Positions 53,438 through 61,727 of a DNA stretch of 64,000 nucleotides are shown piece by piece (positions within the stretch are counted from its first letter, which is position 1; each line of letters starts with the position of its first letter). This DNA comes from Verrucomicrobiota bacterium (GTDB lineage Bacteria; Verrucomicrobiota; Verrucomicrobiia; Limisphaerales; JAEYXS01): contig JAEYXS010000048.1 in assembly GCA_023431185.1 (NCBI GenBank), positions 1 to 64,000 of the forward strand. Direction: 5' to 3'. Under the pieces are notes generated by a model. It searched no databases, had not been told where the DNA came from, and saw only the letters and a program-made list of their open reading frames with translations. The position numbers were made by a program, and so were the translations under genes.

Positions 53438-54421
53438 ATGTTTAATGATAAAGCGATTTTGATCACCGGGGGCACCGGCTCCTTCGGTAAACGGTGTGTG
53501 AAGATCATCCTCGAGCGTTACCGCCCGAAGAAGGTCATCATCTACTCCCGCGACGAACTCAAGCAGTACGAGATGCAGCAGGAGTTCAACGGCGACATGA
53601 TGCGCTACTTCATCGGGGATGTGCGCGATGGACACCGTCTCAGCCAGGCCATGCGCGAGGTGGATTATGTCATCCACGCCGCCGCCCTCAAACAGGTGCC
53701 CGCCGCCGAATACAATCCGCTGGAGTGCATCAAGACGAACGTGCACGGCGCGGAGAACGTCATCCAGGCGGCGATCGAGAACGAGGTGGAAAAAGTCATC
53801 GCCCTCTCCACCGACAAGGCGGCCAAGCCCATCAATCTCTACGGCGCGACGAAGCTTTGCTCCGACAAGCTCTTCGTCGCCGCGAACAACATCACCGGCG
53901 GTCACCGCACGCGCTTCGGCGTGGTACGCTACGGCAACGTGGTCGGCTCACGCGGTTCCGTGGTGCCGTTCTTCAAGAAGCTGCTCGCGGATGGCGTCAA
54001 AGAGATCCCCATCACGGACCCGCGCATGACGCGGTTCTGGATCACGCTGAACCAGGGCGTGGATTTCGTGCTGAAGAACTTCGAGCGCATGAAGGGTGGC
54101 GAAATCTTCGTGCCGAAGATCCCCTCGATGCGCATCACGGACCTGGCCGAGGCCCTGGCTCCGGGTGTGCCTACGAAAGTCGTCGGCATCCGGCCGGGCG
54201 AGAAACTGCACGAGGTCATGTGCCCGGAAGATGATTCCCATCTGACTTTGGAATTTGCGGATCACTTCGTCATCCGGCCGACCATCACCATCGCCCATCA
54301 CGTGGATTACACGGTCAATAATCTCGGTGAAAAGGGTGTCCCGGTGCCGTCGGACTACGAATACAACTCCGGCACCAATCCGCACTTCCTGACCAAGAGC
54401 GAGTTTCTGGACTTGGAATAG
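53438..54421 (+). CDS. pseB: UDP-N-acetylglucosamine 4,6-dehydratase (inverting), PseB
   Basis: 327 residues from the ATG at 53438; the open frame above it runs through repeat B. Short-chain dehydrogenase with ILITGGTGSFGKRCV (NADP loop), YSRDELKQYEMQQEF, HAAALKQVPAAEYNP and the active-site Lys in ATKLCSDKLF. This is the FlaA1/PseB group, which dehydrates UDP-GlcNAc and inverts C5, the first step to pseudaminic acid. pseC begins 2 bases after its stop. Confidence 0.94.
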   Translation: MFNDKAILITGGTGSFGKRCVKIILERYRPKKVIIYSRDELKQYEMQQEFNGDMMRYFIGDVRDGHRLSQAMREVDYVIHAAALKQVPAAEYNPLECIKTNVHGAENVIQAAIENEVEKVIALSTDKAAKPINLYGATKLCSDKLFVAANNITGGHRTRFGVVRYGNVVGSRGSVVPFFKKLLADGVKEIPITDPRMTRFWITLNQGVDFVLKNFERMKGGEIFVPKIPSMRITDLAEALAPGVPTKVVGIRPGEKLHEVMCPEDDSHLTLEFADHFVIRPTITIAHHVDYTVNNLGEKGVPVPSDYEYNSGTNPHFLTKSEFLDLE

Positions 54422-54423
54422 CC

Positions 54424-55587
54424 ATGAACCCGCTGCCGTATGGCCGTCAGTGGATCTCGGAAGCGGACATCCAGGCCGTCACGGATGTCCTGCGGTCAGA
54501 CTGGCTGACACAAGGTCCGGCCATCGAACGCTTCGAGCGTAAAGCAGCGGAGTATTGCGGCGCCAAGCACGCTCTCGCGGTTTCCAGCGCCACGGCCGCT
54601 CTGCATATCGGGGCTCTGTCTTTAGGCCTGGGGCCGGGTGATCGCCTCTGGACTTCTCCGAACACGTTCGTGGCTTCCGCCAACTGTGCCCGGTATTGCG
54701 GTGCTGAGGTGGACTTCGTGGATATCGATCCGCGCACTTACAATCTCAGTGTAGAAAAACTCACGACCAAGCTGGAGCTGGCGGCCAAGGAAGGAAAATT
54801 ACCGAAGGTCGTAGTGCCGGTGGATTTCGCCGGACAGTCTTGTGAACTGGACAAGATCCAGGCGCTTTCGAAGAAGTATGGCTTTGCCATCATGCAGGAT
54901 GCGTCGCATGCGATTGGTGCGAAGTATCAAGGCAAGCCCACAGGTGATGGCCGCTTCAGTGACCTGACGGTTTTCAGCTTCCATCCGGTGAAGATCATAA
55001 CGACCGGCGAAGGCGGGATGATCGTGACGAATCGCACGGATCTTTACGAAACACTCCTGCGCCTGCGCACGCATGGTATCACGCGCGAAGCCAAGTTGCT
55101 CACGCAACCCGCGCATGGGCCGTGGTATTACGAGCAGTTGGAGCTGGGCTACAATTATCGCATAACGGACATCCAAGCCGCCTTGGGCGCGAGCCAGATG
55201 GAGCGGTTGGAGGAGTTTGTGACGCGGCGGCGCGCTTTGGCAGCGAGGTATAATGAATTGCTGAAGGCATTGCCGCTCACCCTGCCCTATCAACAGGCGG
55301 ACACGAATTCGAGCTGGCACCTGTATGTTATCAGGTTGCAACTGGAGCGCATCAGCAAGACGCATCGGCAGGTATTCGAGGAATTGCGCGCGAATGGCAT
55401 CGGCGTACAGTTGCATTACATCCCGGTATATATGCAGCCGTATTATCAGGAGCTGGGTTTCAAGGCCGGATATTGCCCGGAAGCGGAAAAGTATTACGGC
55501 GAAGTGATCAGCCTGCCGATGTTCGCGGCGATGACGGATGAAGATCAGGACCGGGTGGTGGCGACGTTGCGCAAGATTTTGGGATAA
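54424..55587 (+). CDS. pseC: PLP-dependent aminotransferase PseC
   Basis: 387 residues. DegT/DnrJ/EryC1-fold transaminase. YGRQWISEADIQAVTDVL at the start, GAKHALAVSSATAALH (cofactor phosphate), DASHAIGAKY and the Lys in FSFHPVKIITTGEGG that binds PLP. It aminates C4 of the PseB product to give UDP-4-amino-4,6-dideoxy-beta-L-AltNAc. Confidence 0.94.
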   Translation: MNPLPYGRQWISEADIQAVTDVLRSDWLTQGPAIERFERKAAEYCGAKHALAVSSATAALHIGALSLGLGPGDRLWTSPNTFVASANCARYCGAEVDFVDIDPRTYNLSVEKLTTKLELAAKEGKLPKVVVPVDFAGQSCELDKIQALSKKYGFAIMQDASHAIGAKYQGKPTGDGRFSDLTVFSFHPVKIITTGEGGMIVTNRTDLYETLLRLRTHGITREAKLLTQPAHGPWYYEQLELGYNYRITDIQAALGASQMERLEEFVTRRRALAARYNELLKALPLTLPYQQADTNSSWHLYVIRLQLERISKTHRQVFEELRANGIGVQLHYIPVYMQPYYQELGFKAGYCPEAEKYYGEVISLPMFAAMTDEDQDRVVATLRKILG

Positions 55588-55609
55588 GGAAAGAGTTGGA
55601 GAAGATGGG

Positions 55610-55649
55610 AAACATCGAACATCCAACATCGAACTCCGAACATCGAGAG
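55610..55649 (-). repeat. 40-bp dispersed GTTCGATGTT repeat, copy 2
   Basis: Inverted relative to 35521-35560; 39 of 40 bases identical. Confidence 0.9.
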
Positions 55650-55703
55650 AGGCATGCCTCCATTGATGTCTTGAAGGGTGGAGTATTTGCGGATGATGCC
55701 TTC

Positions 55704-55740
55704 CCCCTCACCCCGGCCCTCTCCCTGAGGGAGAGGGAGG
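55704..55740. repeat. CCCTCTCC-type palindromic repeat, copy b
   Basis: CCCTCACCCCGG, then the perfect 9-bp hairpin CCCTCTCCC-tga-GGGAGAGGG (55717-55737). Confidence 0.85.
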
Positions 55741-55966
55741 TGCATAGTCCACGCCTGAATAGAGTCGAACGGTTGCGCTCGCTCGAACCTAACGGTCAAC
55801 AGGGCTCGTCCGCCCCGTTGGGGCGGAGGCACATTTCTCTCTTTTCCACGGGTTCCCTTTGGTCACCCGTGGCTACTTTCGTATCGCCCCTTCGGGGCGA
55901 AGGACGAAGCAAGGGCTCGACGGAGTCTCGCCCTACCAGAGCTACAGGTTACCGATTTAGTTTAGC

Positions 55967-57613
55967 ATGAATTTACCCACGCTCATCATCCGTGCTGATG
56001 CCAGTGCTCATATGGGCACGGGGCATGTGATGCGGTGTCTGGCGCTGGCGGAGCCGTGGCTGGCGGCGGGGAGCGAGGTCATCCTCGCAGCGCAGTTGAT
56101 GCCGGAGGCTTTGGGCCAACGGGCTTTGAAAGCGGGCGTCAAACCCTACTCCGTTGGTGGTGAAGCGGGCGGAATCGAGGATGCCCAAGAGACGGCGGCG
56201 CTGGCGGCAGAGCATCCCGGTGCGTGGTTGGTAGTGGATGGATATCAATTTGGCGAGGGGTATTTCGGTGTTTTGAAACAGGCCGGGGTGAAGGTCTTGC
56301 AGGTGGATGATTTCGGCGGGTTGACGCGTTACGCGGCGGATTTTGTGCTGAACCAGAATCTAGGGGTCACAGCCGCCTGGTATCCGCAGAAGACGGAGAA
56401 TACGCGGTTGCTGCTGGGGACGCGGTATGTGCAGTTGCGCGGGGAATTCTTGCAGCAAAAGACCACGGAGCGTGACCCGGAGAAGGAGCAGCTCAGCATC
56501 CTGGTGACCTTGGGCGGGAGCGATCCGGATAATGTGACGGCGAAGGTCATCGAGGCGCTGCAATTGATCTCAGGAGTAGAGGCGACCGTGGTCGTGGGCG
56601 GCAGCAATCCGCATTGGGAAGAATTGCAAGCCAGTGTCAAAAAAGATGCGGCGAAGATCCGGCTCATCCGCAATGCCAGCAACATGCCAGAACTGATGGC
56701 CACTGCCGACCTCGCGATCGCGGCAGGCGGAACCACGGCGTGGGAGCTGGCTTATATGGGCGTGCCGATGATGACAATCGTGCTGGCGGATAATCAGCGG
56801 TCGAACGGCGAACAGCTCGCAGCCACGGGCGTTGCGATCAATCTCGGCTGGCATGGGGAACTGACAGCCGAGGCTTTGGCGAAACGGATCGAGGCGTTGA
56901 TCCATAAAGATGTTCCGGTAAGCCATACGGGAGCGGCGACGGGCACCCCTCAGCCCGGCCCTCTCTCCTCCGAGCTCCGACAGAGTCGCGAGTCTGGGCG
57001 AGGGAGTGACGATCTCGCCGCAAAGTCTGAAGCAAGTCCTGCGGATACCAACAGTCTGGCCGAGATGAGCGCAAAAGCGTGGGAACTGGTGGATGGGCTG
57101 GGCTCCATGCGCGTTTGGTTGCGTCTGAACGAGGAAACCTTGCGACTGCGTTCCGCCACGGCCGAAGATGCCAAACTTATCTTCGACTGGGCGAATGATC
57201 CGGGGGTGCGGGCGGTGTCATTCTCCTCAGAACCTATCGCATGGGAAAATCACCTCACCTGGTTCACCGCCAAGTTGAGCGATGCGAATTATCGCATCTG
57301 GGTGGCGGAGGATGCAGCGGGAACACCGGTCGGGCAGGTGCGGTTTCAGATCGATGGAGAAGCGGCGACCATTTCCATCAGCCTGGATGCCGGGCAACGG
57401 GGAAAGAACCGTGGTTCTTTGCTGATCTGGGCGGCTTGCCGAAAGATTTTTGCGGAGTCAGCCCTCAAGGAAGTGCTGGCGTATATCAAACCGGACAATC
57501 AGGCGTCGATACGAGCGTTTGAGAAGGCAGGTTTTGCGGATTGGGACGAAGCCACGGTAAAAGGGGCGGCGGCTTGGGTATGCCGGATGGAGCGGAAAGA
57601 GGCCGAGGATTAA
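55967..57613 (+). CDS. pseG: Fused PseG glycosyl hydrolase - GNAT acetyltransferase (PseG-PseH-like)
   Basis: 548 residues. Residues 1 to about 375 are PseG, a GT-B-fold enzyme that removes UDP from UDP-2,4-diacetamido-2,4,6-trideoxy-beta-L-altrose: IIRADASAHMGTGHVMRCLA, VDDFGGLTRYAADFVLNQN, LVTLGGSDPDNVT and AAGGTTAWELAYMGVPMM. Residues about 385-545 are a GNAT domain (LRLRSATAEDAKLIFDWAND; NQASIRAFEKAGF), the reaction type of PseH, the preceding step. An extra stretch at about 318-362, before the last PseG helix MSAKAWELVDG, is encoded by an intergenic-type palindromic repeat. So one protein may do both steps. Confidence 0.9.
   Translation: MNLPTLIIRADASAHMGTGHVMRCLALAEPWLAAGSEVILAAQLMPEALGQRALKAGVKPYSVGGEAGGIEDAQETAALAAEHPGAWLVVDGYQFGEGYFGVLKQAGVKVLQVDDFGGLTRYAADFVLNQNLGVTAAWYPQKTENTRLLLGTRYVQLRGEFLQQKTTERDPEKEQLSILVTLGGSDPDNVTAKVIEALQLISGVEATVVVGGSNPHWEELQASVKKDAAKIRLIRNASNMPELMATADLAIAAGGTTAWELAYMGVPMMTIVLADNQRSNGEQLAATGVAINLGWHGELTAEALAKRIEALIHKDVPVSHTGAATGTPQPGPLSSELRQSRESGRGSDDLAAKSEASPADTNSLAEMSAKAWELVDGLGSMRVWLRLNEETLRLRSATAEDAKLIFDWANDPGVRAVSFSSEPIAWENHLTWFTAKLSDANYRIWVAEDAAGTPVGQVRFQIDGEAATISISLDAGQRGKNRGSLLIWAACRKIFAESALKEVLAYIKPDNQASIRAFEKAGFADWDEATVKGAAAWVCRMERKEAED
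56944..57012. repeat. CCCTCTCC-type palindromic repeat, copy c, inside pseG
   Basis: CACCCCTCAGCCCGGCCCTCTC is followed by a Cys/Arg-codon-rich loop and GGGCGAGGGAGTG. The blocks are those of copies a and b, here in frame within the coding sequence of PseG, giving Pro/Ser/Arg/Gly-rich residues. Confidence 0.72.
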
Positions 57614-57749
57614 TCAACAAAAGCCAGTTTTTTGAAATTTTGTGCCGATGTAGCCGATACAGCCGATGTAAGGCTAACTCTCCGAAGAAAAACCGCTCAT
57701 GCTCTAGCCCGTATGTTGAAGAAAGACAACGAGCGAATTCAACGCGGAA

Positions 57750-57767
57750 AGCTGAGGCAAGCCTCAG
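57750..57767. repeat. Short hairpin between pseG and pseI
   Basis: GCTGAGGC-aa-GCCTCAGC, a perfect 8-bp inverted repeat in the 227-bp gap; no T-run follows, so it is more likely a repeat element than a terminator. The rest of the gap shows no gene. Confidence 0.6.
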
Positions 57768-57840
57768 CACTCCAAAACGGGCACCTTGAATTTGGTTCGT
57801 CTTTTTCCCTCCAGCCATGCAAGTTGGGAGGCGCAACGTG

Positions 57841-58896
57841 ATGAGCACTGAATTGGTCATAGATGAGCGTAAGGTCGGGCCGGGGCATCCGGTCTATGTG
57901 ATCGCGGAACTGTCCGCGAATCACGGGCAGGACTTTGACCAGGCGGTGCGGATCATCCGCGCGATGAAGGAGTCTGGCGCGGATGCCGTGAAGGTGCAGA
58001 CCTACACAGCGGATACGCTCACCATCCCGTGCGATAACGAATACTTCCGCATCGGCGGCGGCACGCTCTGGGACGGGCGCACGCTGCACGATCTCTACAA
58101 AGAGGCGTATATGCCGTGGGATTGGCAGCCGAAACTGCAAGCCGTGACGGAAGAGCTGGGCATGGATTTCTTTTCCACGCCGTTTGATGATTCGGCGGTG
58201 GATTTCCTCGAGGCGATGGATGTGCCGGTACACAAGGTCGCTTCGTTCGAATTGGTGGACATCCCGCTGCTCAAAAAGATCGCCGCGACGAAGAAACCGG
58301 TCATCGCGTCCACGGGCATGGCGACGCAGGAAGAGATAGCCGAAGCTGTGAAGACCTTGCGCGAAGGCGGTTGCGCACACCTGGCCTTGCTCAAGTGCAC
58401 CAGTGCCTACCCTGCTCTGCCGGAGGAAATGAATCTGCGGACGATACCCGATATCAGCGCACGCTTCGGTGTGCCAGCCGGATTATCGGACCATACGATG
58501 GGACATACGGTACCGGTGGCCGCGGTGGCCTTGGGCGCGTGCATCTTGGAGAAACATTTCACGCTAGATCGCAAGGTGCCGGGACCGGATTCGAGCTTTT
58601 CGATGGAGCCGCAGGAGTTCAAGGCGATGGTCGAGGCCATCCGCATCACGGAACGGGCGCTGGGCAAAGTGAACTACGAAGTGAGCGCAAACGAAAGCAA
58701 GAGCCGGCAATTCCGGCGGTCCTTGTTCGTGGTGGCGGATGTGAAAGCGGGTGAAGCGTTCACGACGAAGAATGTGCGCTCCATCCGGCCGGGGCATGGC
58801 TTGCACACGCGGCATCTGGGTGAGGTTTTGGGATTGAAGGCGGTGAAGGATGTGAAGGCGGGGACGCCGCTGGAATGGGGAATGGTAGGGAAATGA
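57841..58896 (+). CDS. pseI: Pseudaminic acid synthase PseI (NeuB family)
   Basis: 351 residues from the ATG at 57841 (a GTG directly precedes it and the frame opens at 57817). An alpha/beta-barrel synthase, IAELSANHGQDFDQAVRII, DAVKVQTYTADTLTI, FFSTPFDDSAVDFLE and GLSDHTMGHTVPVAAVALGA, is followed by a C-terminal antifreeze-like SAF domain (about 290-350, SLFVVADVKAGEAFT). It condenses the PseG product with phosphoenolpyruvate to the nine-carbon acid. PseB/PseC context favours pseudaminic over legionaminic or sialic acid. Confidence 0.92.
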   Translation: MSTELVIDERKVGPGHPVYVIAELSANHGQDFDQAVRIIRAMKESGADAVKVQTYTADTLTIPCDNEYFRIGGGTLWDGRTLHDLYKEAYMPWDWQPKLQAVTEELGMDFFSTPFDDSAVDFLEAMDVPVHKVASFELVDIPLLKKIAATKKPVIASTGMATQEEIAEAVKTLREGGCAHLALLKCTSAYPALPEEMNLRTIPDISARFGVPAGLSDHTMGHTVPVAAVALGACILEKHFTLDRKVPGPDSSFSMEPQEFKAMVEAIRITERALGKVNYEVSANESKSRQFRRSLFVVADVKAGEAFTTKNVRSIRPGHGLHTRHLGEVLGLKAVKDVKAGTPLEWGMVGK

Positions 58897-58902
58897 ACCC
58901 GA

Positions 58903-58951
58903 GCAGGCAGGATGCTTGCGGTACGGCCCGCGAGACGCGGGCGCTACGGGG
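58903..58951. repeat. Double-hairpin repeat C
   Basis: Hairpin GCAGGCA-gga-TGCTTGC (one G-U), GGTACG, hairpin GCCCGCG-aga-CGCGGGC, then GCTACGGGGGG. It begins 7 bases after the pseI stop. A GACGACGAGGACGAGAACGA purine-rich run (about 58958-58990) follows it. Confidence 0.85.
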
Positions 58952-59089
58952 GGGAATCGAGGACGACGACGAGGACGAGAACGATCACGAGGGGAACTAC
59001 GGGCGCCCTTGCGTGGGGGCGGATAAACGGTAAGATGACGGGAAATGGCGGCCGGACAGGTCGCGTAAGATTTTGTCAGAAAGAGATTT

Positions 59090-60289
59090 ATGGAATTAAA
59101 ACGCTGCACCAAGTGCGTCTTGCCAGAGACCCATGAGACAATCGTCTTTGACAAGGCGGGGGTGTGCAATGTCTGCCAACAGCAGGAGTTCAAGCAGACG
59201 CAGGTGGATTGGACCGCCAAGAAGAAGGAACTGGACGAACTGATCGAGTCGCATCGCGGCAAGTATGACTACGATTGCCTCGTGCCCTTCAGCGGCGGCA
59301 AGGACAGCACCTGGACGCTCTACTACCTGATGAAGGAATACGGCATCAAGCCGTTGGTGGTGCGATTCGATCACGGGTTCCTCCGCCCCAATGTGCAGGA
59401 CAACACGACCCGCGTCTTGCGCGAGCTGGGTTGTGATTTCCATCACTTCACGCCGAACTGGAAAGTCGTGCGCAAGCTGATGCTCCAGACCTTCCTCGAG
59501 AAAGGCGATTTCTGCTGGCACTGCCACACGGGCATCTTCTCGTATCCGATGTGGGTGGCGATCCGCTACAATGTGCCGCTGATCTTCTGGGGCGAGCCCT
59601 CGGCGGAATACACGGCGTATTACAGTTACGACCAGCCGGAGGAAGTGGACGAGAAACGCTTCAACCGCTACGTGAACCTGGGCATCAATGCGCAGGATAT
59701 GTATGTGCGGTTGGCGGGCACGGTGGATGAACGGGATCTGAAGCCCTTCAGCTATCCGCCGATGAAGGAGCTACGCAAGATCAACTACCGATCCGTCTGT
59801 CTGGGCTCGTATGTGGCGTGGGATGTGAAGAAGCAGTCCGAGATCATCCAGAAGGAACTCGGCTGGAAGGGTGACGAGGTGGAGAATGTCCCGCCGGAGT
59901 ATAACTACGAGAAGATCGAGTGCTATCTGCAGGGCGTGCGGGATTACATCAAGTATATCAAGCGCGGTTACACGCGGCCTTCGCATCTGGCTTCAATCGA
60001 TATCCGCAATCACCGGATGACCCGCGATCAGGGCATGGCGATGGTGAACCAATACGAAGGCAAACGGCCGCCGAGCCTGGACCTGTTCCTGCAATTTCTT
60101 GGCATCAGCGAGAAAGAGTTCATGGAGATCGCCACGAGCCATGCCGTGTCGCCGTACCAGCATGATGCCGCGAAAGTCACGCCGGGCAAGATCCTGAAAG
60201 ATTTCGACAGCTGGAGCCGTTACGGCGCCATGCCGCGCAAGGAGACAGAAGAACAACTTGAACGCTGGAAGCAGAAGCAAGGCGCATAA
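59090..60289 (+). CDS. N-acetyl sugar amidotransferase (PseA/WbpG family)
   Basis: 399 residues. Two Cys pairs at the N-terminus (RCTKCVLPET; GVCNVCQQQ) suggest a zinc site, then the ATP-pyrophosphatase loop VPFSGGKDSTW near residue 65 and DFCWHCHTGIF near 145. Such enzymes adenylate an N-acetyl group and put ammonia on it, forming an acetamidino sugar. HisH and HisF paralogues directly downstream would supply the ammonia, as in WbpG clusters. It follows repeat C; start spacing to upstream pseI is 193 bases. Confidence 0.9.
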   Translation: MELKRCTKCVLPETHETIVFDKAGVCNVCQQQEFKQTQVDWTAKKKELDELIESHRGKYDYDCLVPFSGGKDSTWTLYYLMKEYGIKPLVVRFDHGFLRPNVQDNTTRVLRELGCDFHHFTPNWKVVRKLMLQTFLEKGDFCWHCHTGIFSYPMWVAIRYNVPLIFWGEPSAEYTAYYSYDQPEEVDEKRFNRYVNLGINAQDMYVRLAGTVDERDLKPFSYPPMKELRKINYRSVCLGSYVAWDVKKQSEIIQKELGWKGDEVENVPPEYNYEKIECYLQGVRDYIKYIKRGYTRPSHLASIDIRNHRMTRDQGMAMVNQYEGKRPPSLDLFLQFLGISEKEFMEIATSHAVSPYQHDAAKVTPGKILKDFDSWSRYGAMPRKETEEQLERWKQKQGA

Positions 60290-60319
60290 GGCGCTTAGGC
60301 ACGCACCAGCCAAAGCCTG

Positions 60320-60937
60320 ATGGTAGGGATCATTGATTATGGGATGGGGAACCTGCTCTCGGTGTTCCACGCCGTGGAGGCCACGGGGCACGAGCCGGTG
60401 ATCTGTTCCCGCCCGGCGGACCTGGCCGGGATGGAGCGGCTGATCCTTCCTGGTGTGGGTGCGTTCCGTGATTGTCTGCAGAACTTGCGCAACACGGGTT
60501 TTGCGGAGTCGCTGCAAAGCGAGGTGATCGAAAAGGGCAAACCGATCTTGGGCATCTGCCTGGGGATGCAAGCGATGGCGCGGAAGAGCTTCGAGGGTGG
60601 CGAGTTCACGGGCCTGGGGTGGTTCGAGGCCGATGTGGTGCGTATCAAACCCAACGACGCGAAAATGCGTGTGCCGCAGATCGGCTGGAATAATCTGGAA
60701 TTCCAGAACCGGCATCCGGTGTTCGCCGGATTGCCCGCGAGTCCGGAATTCTATTTCGTTCACTCGTACCATCTGCAATGTGACCGGCCGGAAGATGTGG
60801 TGGCGGTATGCGATTACGGCGGGCCAGTGACCGCCTCGGTGGCGCGTGCGAATATCGTCGCCACGCAGTGTCATCCGGAGAAGAGCCAGGAGCACGGGCT
60901 CCGGTTGCTGGGTAATTTCATGAAGTGGAAACCGTGA
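60320..60937 (+). CDS. HisH-type glutamine amidotransferase (glycan-cluster paralogue)
   Basis: 205 residues. Class I glutamine amidotransferase: GIIDYGMGNLLSVFHA start, LPGVGAFRDC, nucleophile Cys in GICLGMQAMA and the His/Glu pair in TQCHPEKSQ. It hydrolyses glutamine and passes ammonia to the HisF partner. One base separates its stop from the HisF start. Location between an amidotransferase and sugar genes, not in a his operon, marks it as the HisH2 kind. Confidence 0.92.
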   Translation: MVGIIDYGMGNLLSVFHAVEATGHEPVICSRPADLAGMERLILPGVGAFRDCLQNLRNTGFAESLQSEVIEKGKPILGICLGMQAMARKSFEGGEFTGLGWFEADVVRIKPNDAKMRVPQIGWNNLEFQNRHPVFAGLPASPEFYFVHSYHLQCDRPEDVVAVCDYGGPVTASVARANIVATQCHPEKSQEHGLRLLGNFMKWKP

Positions 60938-60938
60938 C

Positions 60939-61727
60939 ATGCTGAAACGCCGACTCATCCCGAAGCTCCAGTTGAAGGCCGCGAAATTCGGCCAAAAGGA
61001 GCGGATGATCCTCGTCACCACGGTGCAGTTCGACAAGGTGCGGGAGATCGGCGACCCCATTTCCCAAGCACGCATCTATGAGGCACAGGCTGCAGATGAA
61101 CTCGTCTTCCTGGACCTCGACGCCACTTCGCATCAGCGAAGCACGATGGTGAATGTGGTCCGCAGCGCCGCCGAGCAGATCTTCATGCCGATCACCGTCG
61201 GTGGCGGGGTGAGAACGGTGGCGGATTTCCGTGAACTGCTGGTGAACGGCGCGGACAAGGTCAGCATCAACACCGCCGCCGTGCGCACGCCGGAATTGAT
61301 CCGTGAAGCTTCCGCTGCGTTCGGCGCGCAATGCGTAGTGGTGAGCATCGATTTCAAGCGTGAAGCGGATGGTTCGTATCGGGCCTGGACGGAAGGCGGT
61401 AAGCAACGCACGGAACTGGACCCGGTGGCTTGGGCACAAGAAAGCGAACGGCTCGGAGCGGGTGAACTGATGCTCACCTCCATCGATCGTGACGGCGGCG
61501 GCCAAGGGCTCGACTTGGAGATCATCCAACGCATCACACAGGCAGTCTCGGTGCCGGTCATCGCCGGCGGCGGTTGCGGACTGGCGAAGCATTTTGTGGA
61601 AGGCTTTCAGGAAGGCGGAGCGGATGCCGTGTCCGCCGGGACGTTCTTCTGCTTCAAAGACCAGAACCCCATGCAGACGCGGGCGCACATCCGCAATGCT
61701 GGCATTCCCATCCGCCTGCACACATGA
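60939..61727 (+). CDS. HisF-like protein (glycan-cluster paralogue, N-terminal Asp replaced)
   Basis: 262 residues, alpha/beta barrel. FLDLDATSHQRSTM, ITVGGGVRTVADFRELL, GADKVSINTAAV and VVVSIDFKREADGSY follow HisF. At the N-terminus canonical HisF has CLDV with a catalytic Asp; here the matching segment reads IPKLQLKAAKFG, with Gln at the Asp position. The enzyme therefore probably does not make imidazole-glycerol phosphate but channels ammonia from HisH to the sugar amidotransferase. Its stop overlaps the next start (ATGA). Confidence 0.88.
   Translation: MLKRRLIPKLQLKAAKFGQKERMILVTTVQFDKVREIGDPISQARIYEAQAADELVFLDLDATSHQRSTMVNVVRSAAEQIFMPITVGGGVRTVADFRELLVNGADKVSINTAAVRTPELIREASAAFGAQCVVVSIDFKREADGSYRAWTEGGKQRTELDPVAWAQESERLGAGELMLTSIDRDGGGQGLDLEIIQRITQAVSVPVIAGGGCGLAKHFVEGFQEGGADAVSAGTFFCFKDQNPMQTRAHIRNAGIPIRLHT

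Larger units (their letters stand above)
55588..55966. other. Repeat-packed gap between pseC and pseG
   Basis: 379 bases without a gene, almost all repeat sequence: a 40-bp dispersed repeat (55610-55649), a CCCTCTCC palindrome (55717-55737), hairpins CCGCCCC-gtt-GGGGCGG (55810-55826), CCACGGG/CCCGTGG (55846-55872) and TCGCCCC-ttc-GGGGCGA (55884-55900), and an AGGGC...GCCCT element (55912-55934). Short frames here are not real. Confidence 0.8.

Noticed and set aside
60320..61727. HisH/HisF read as part of histidine biosynthesis
   Set aside because: No other his gene nearby, an N-acetyl sugar amidotransferase directly upstream, and the HisF catalytic Asp replaced.
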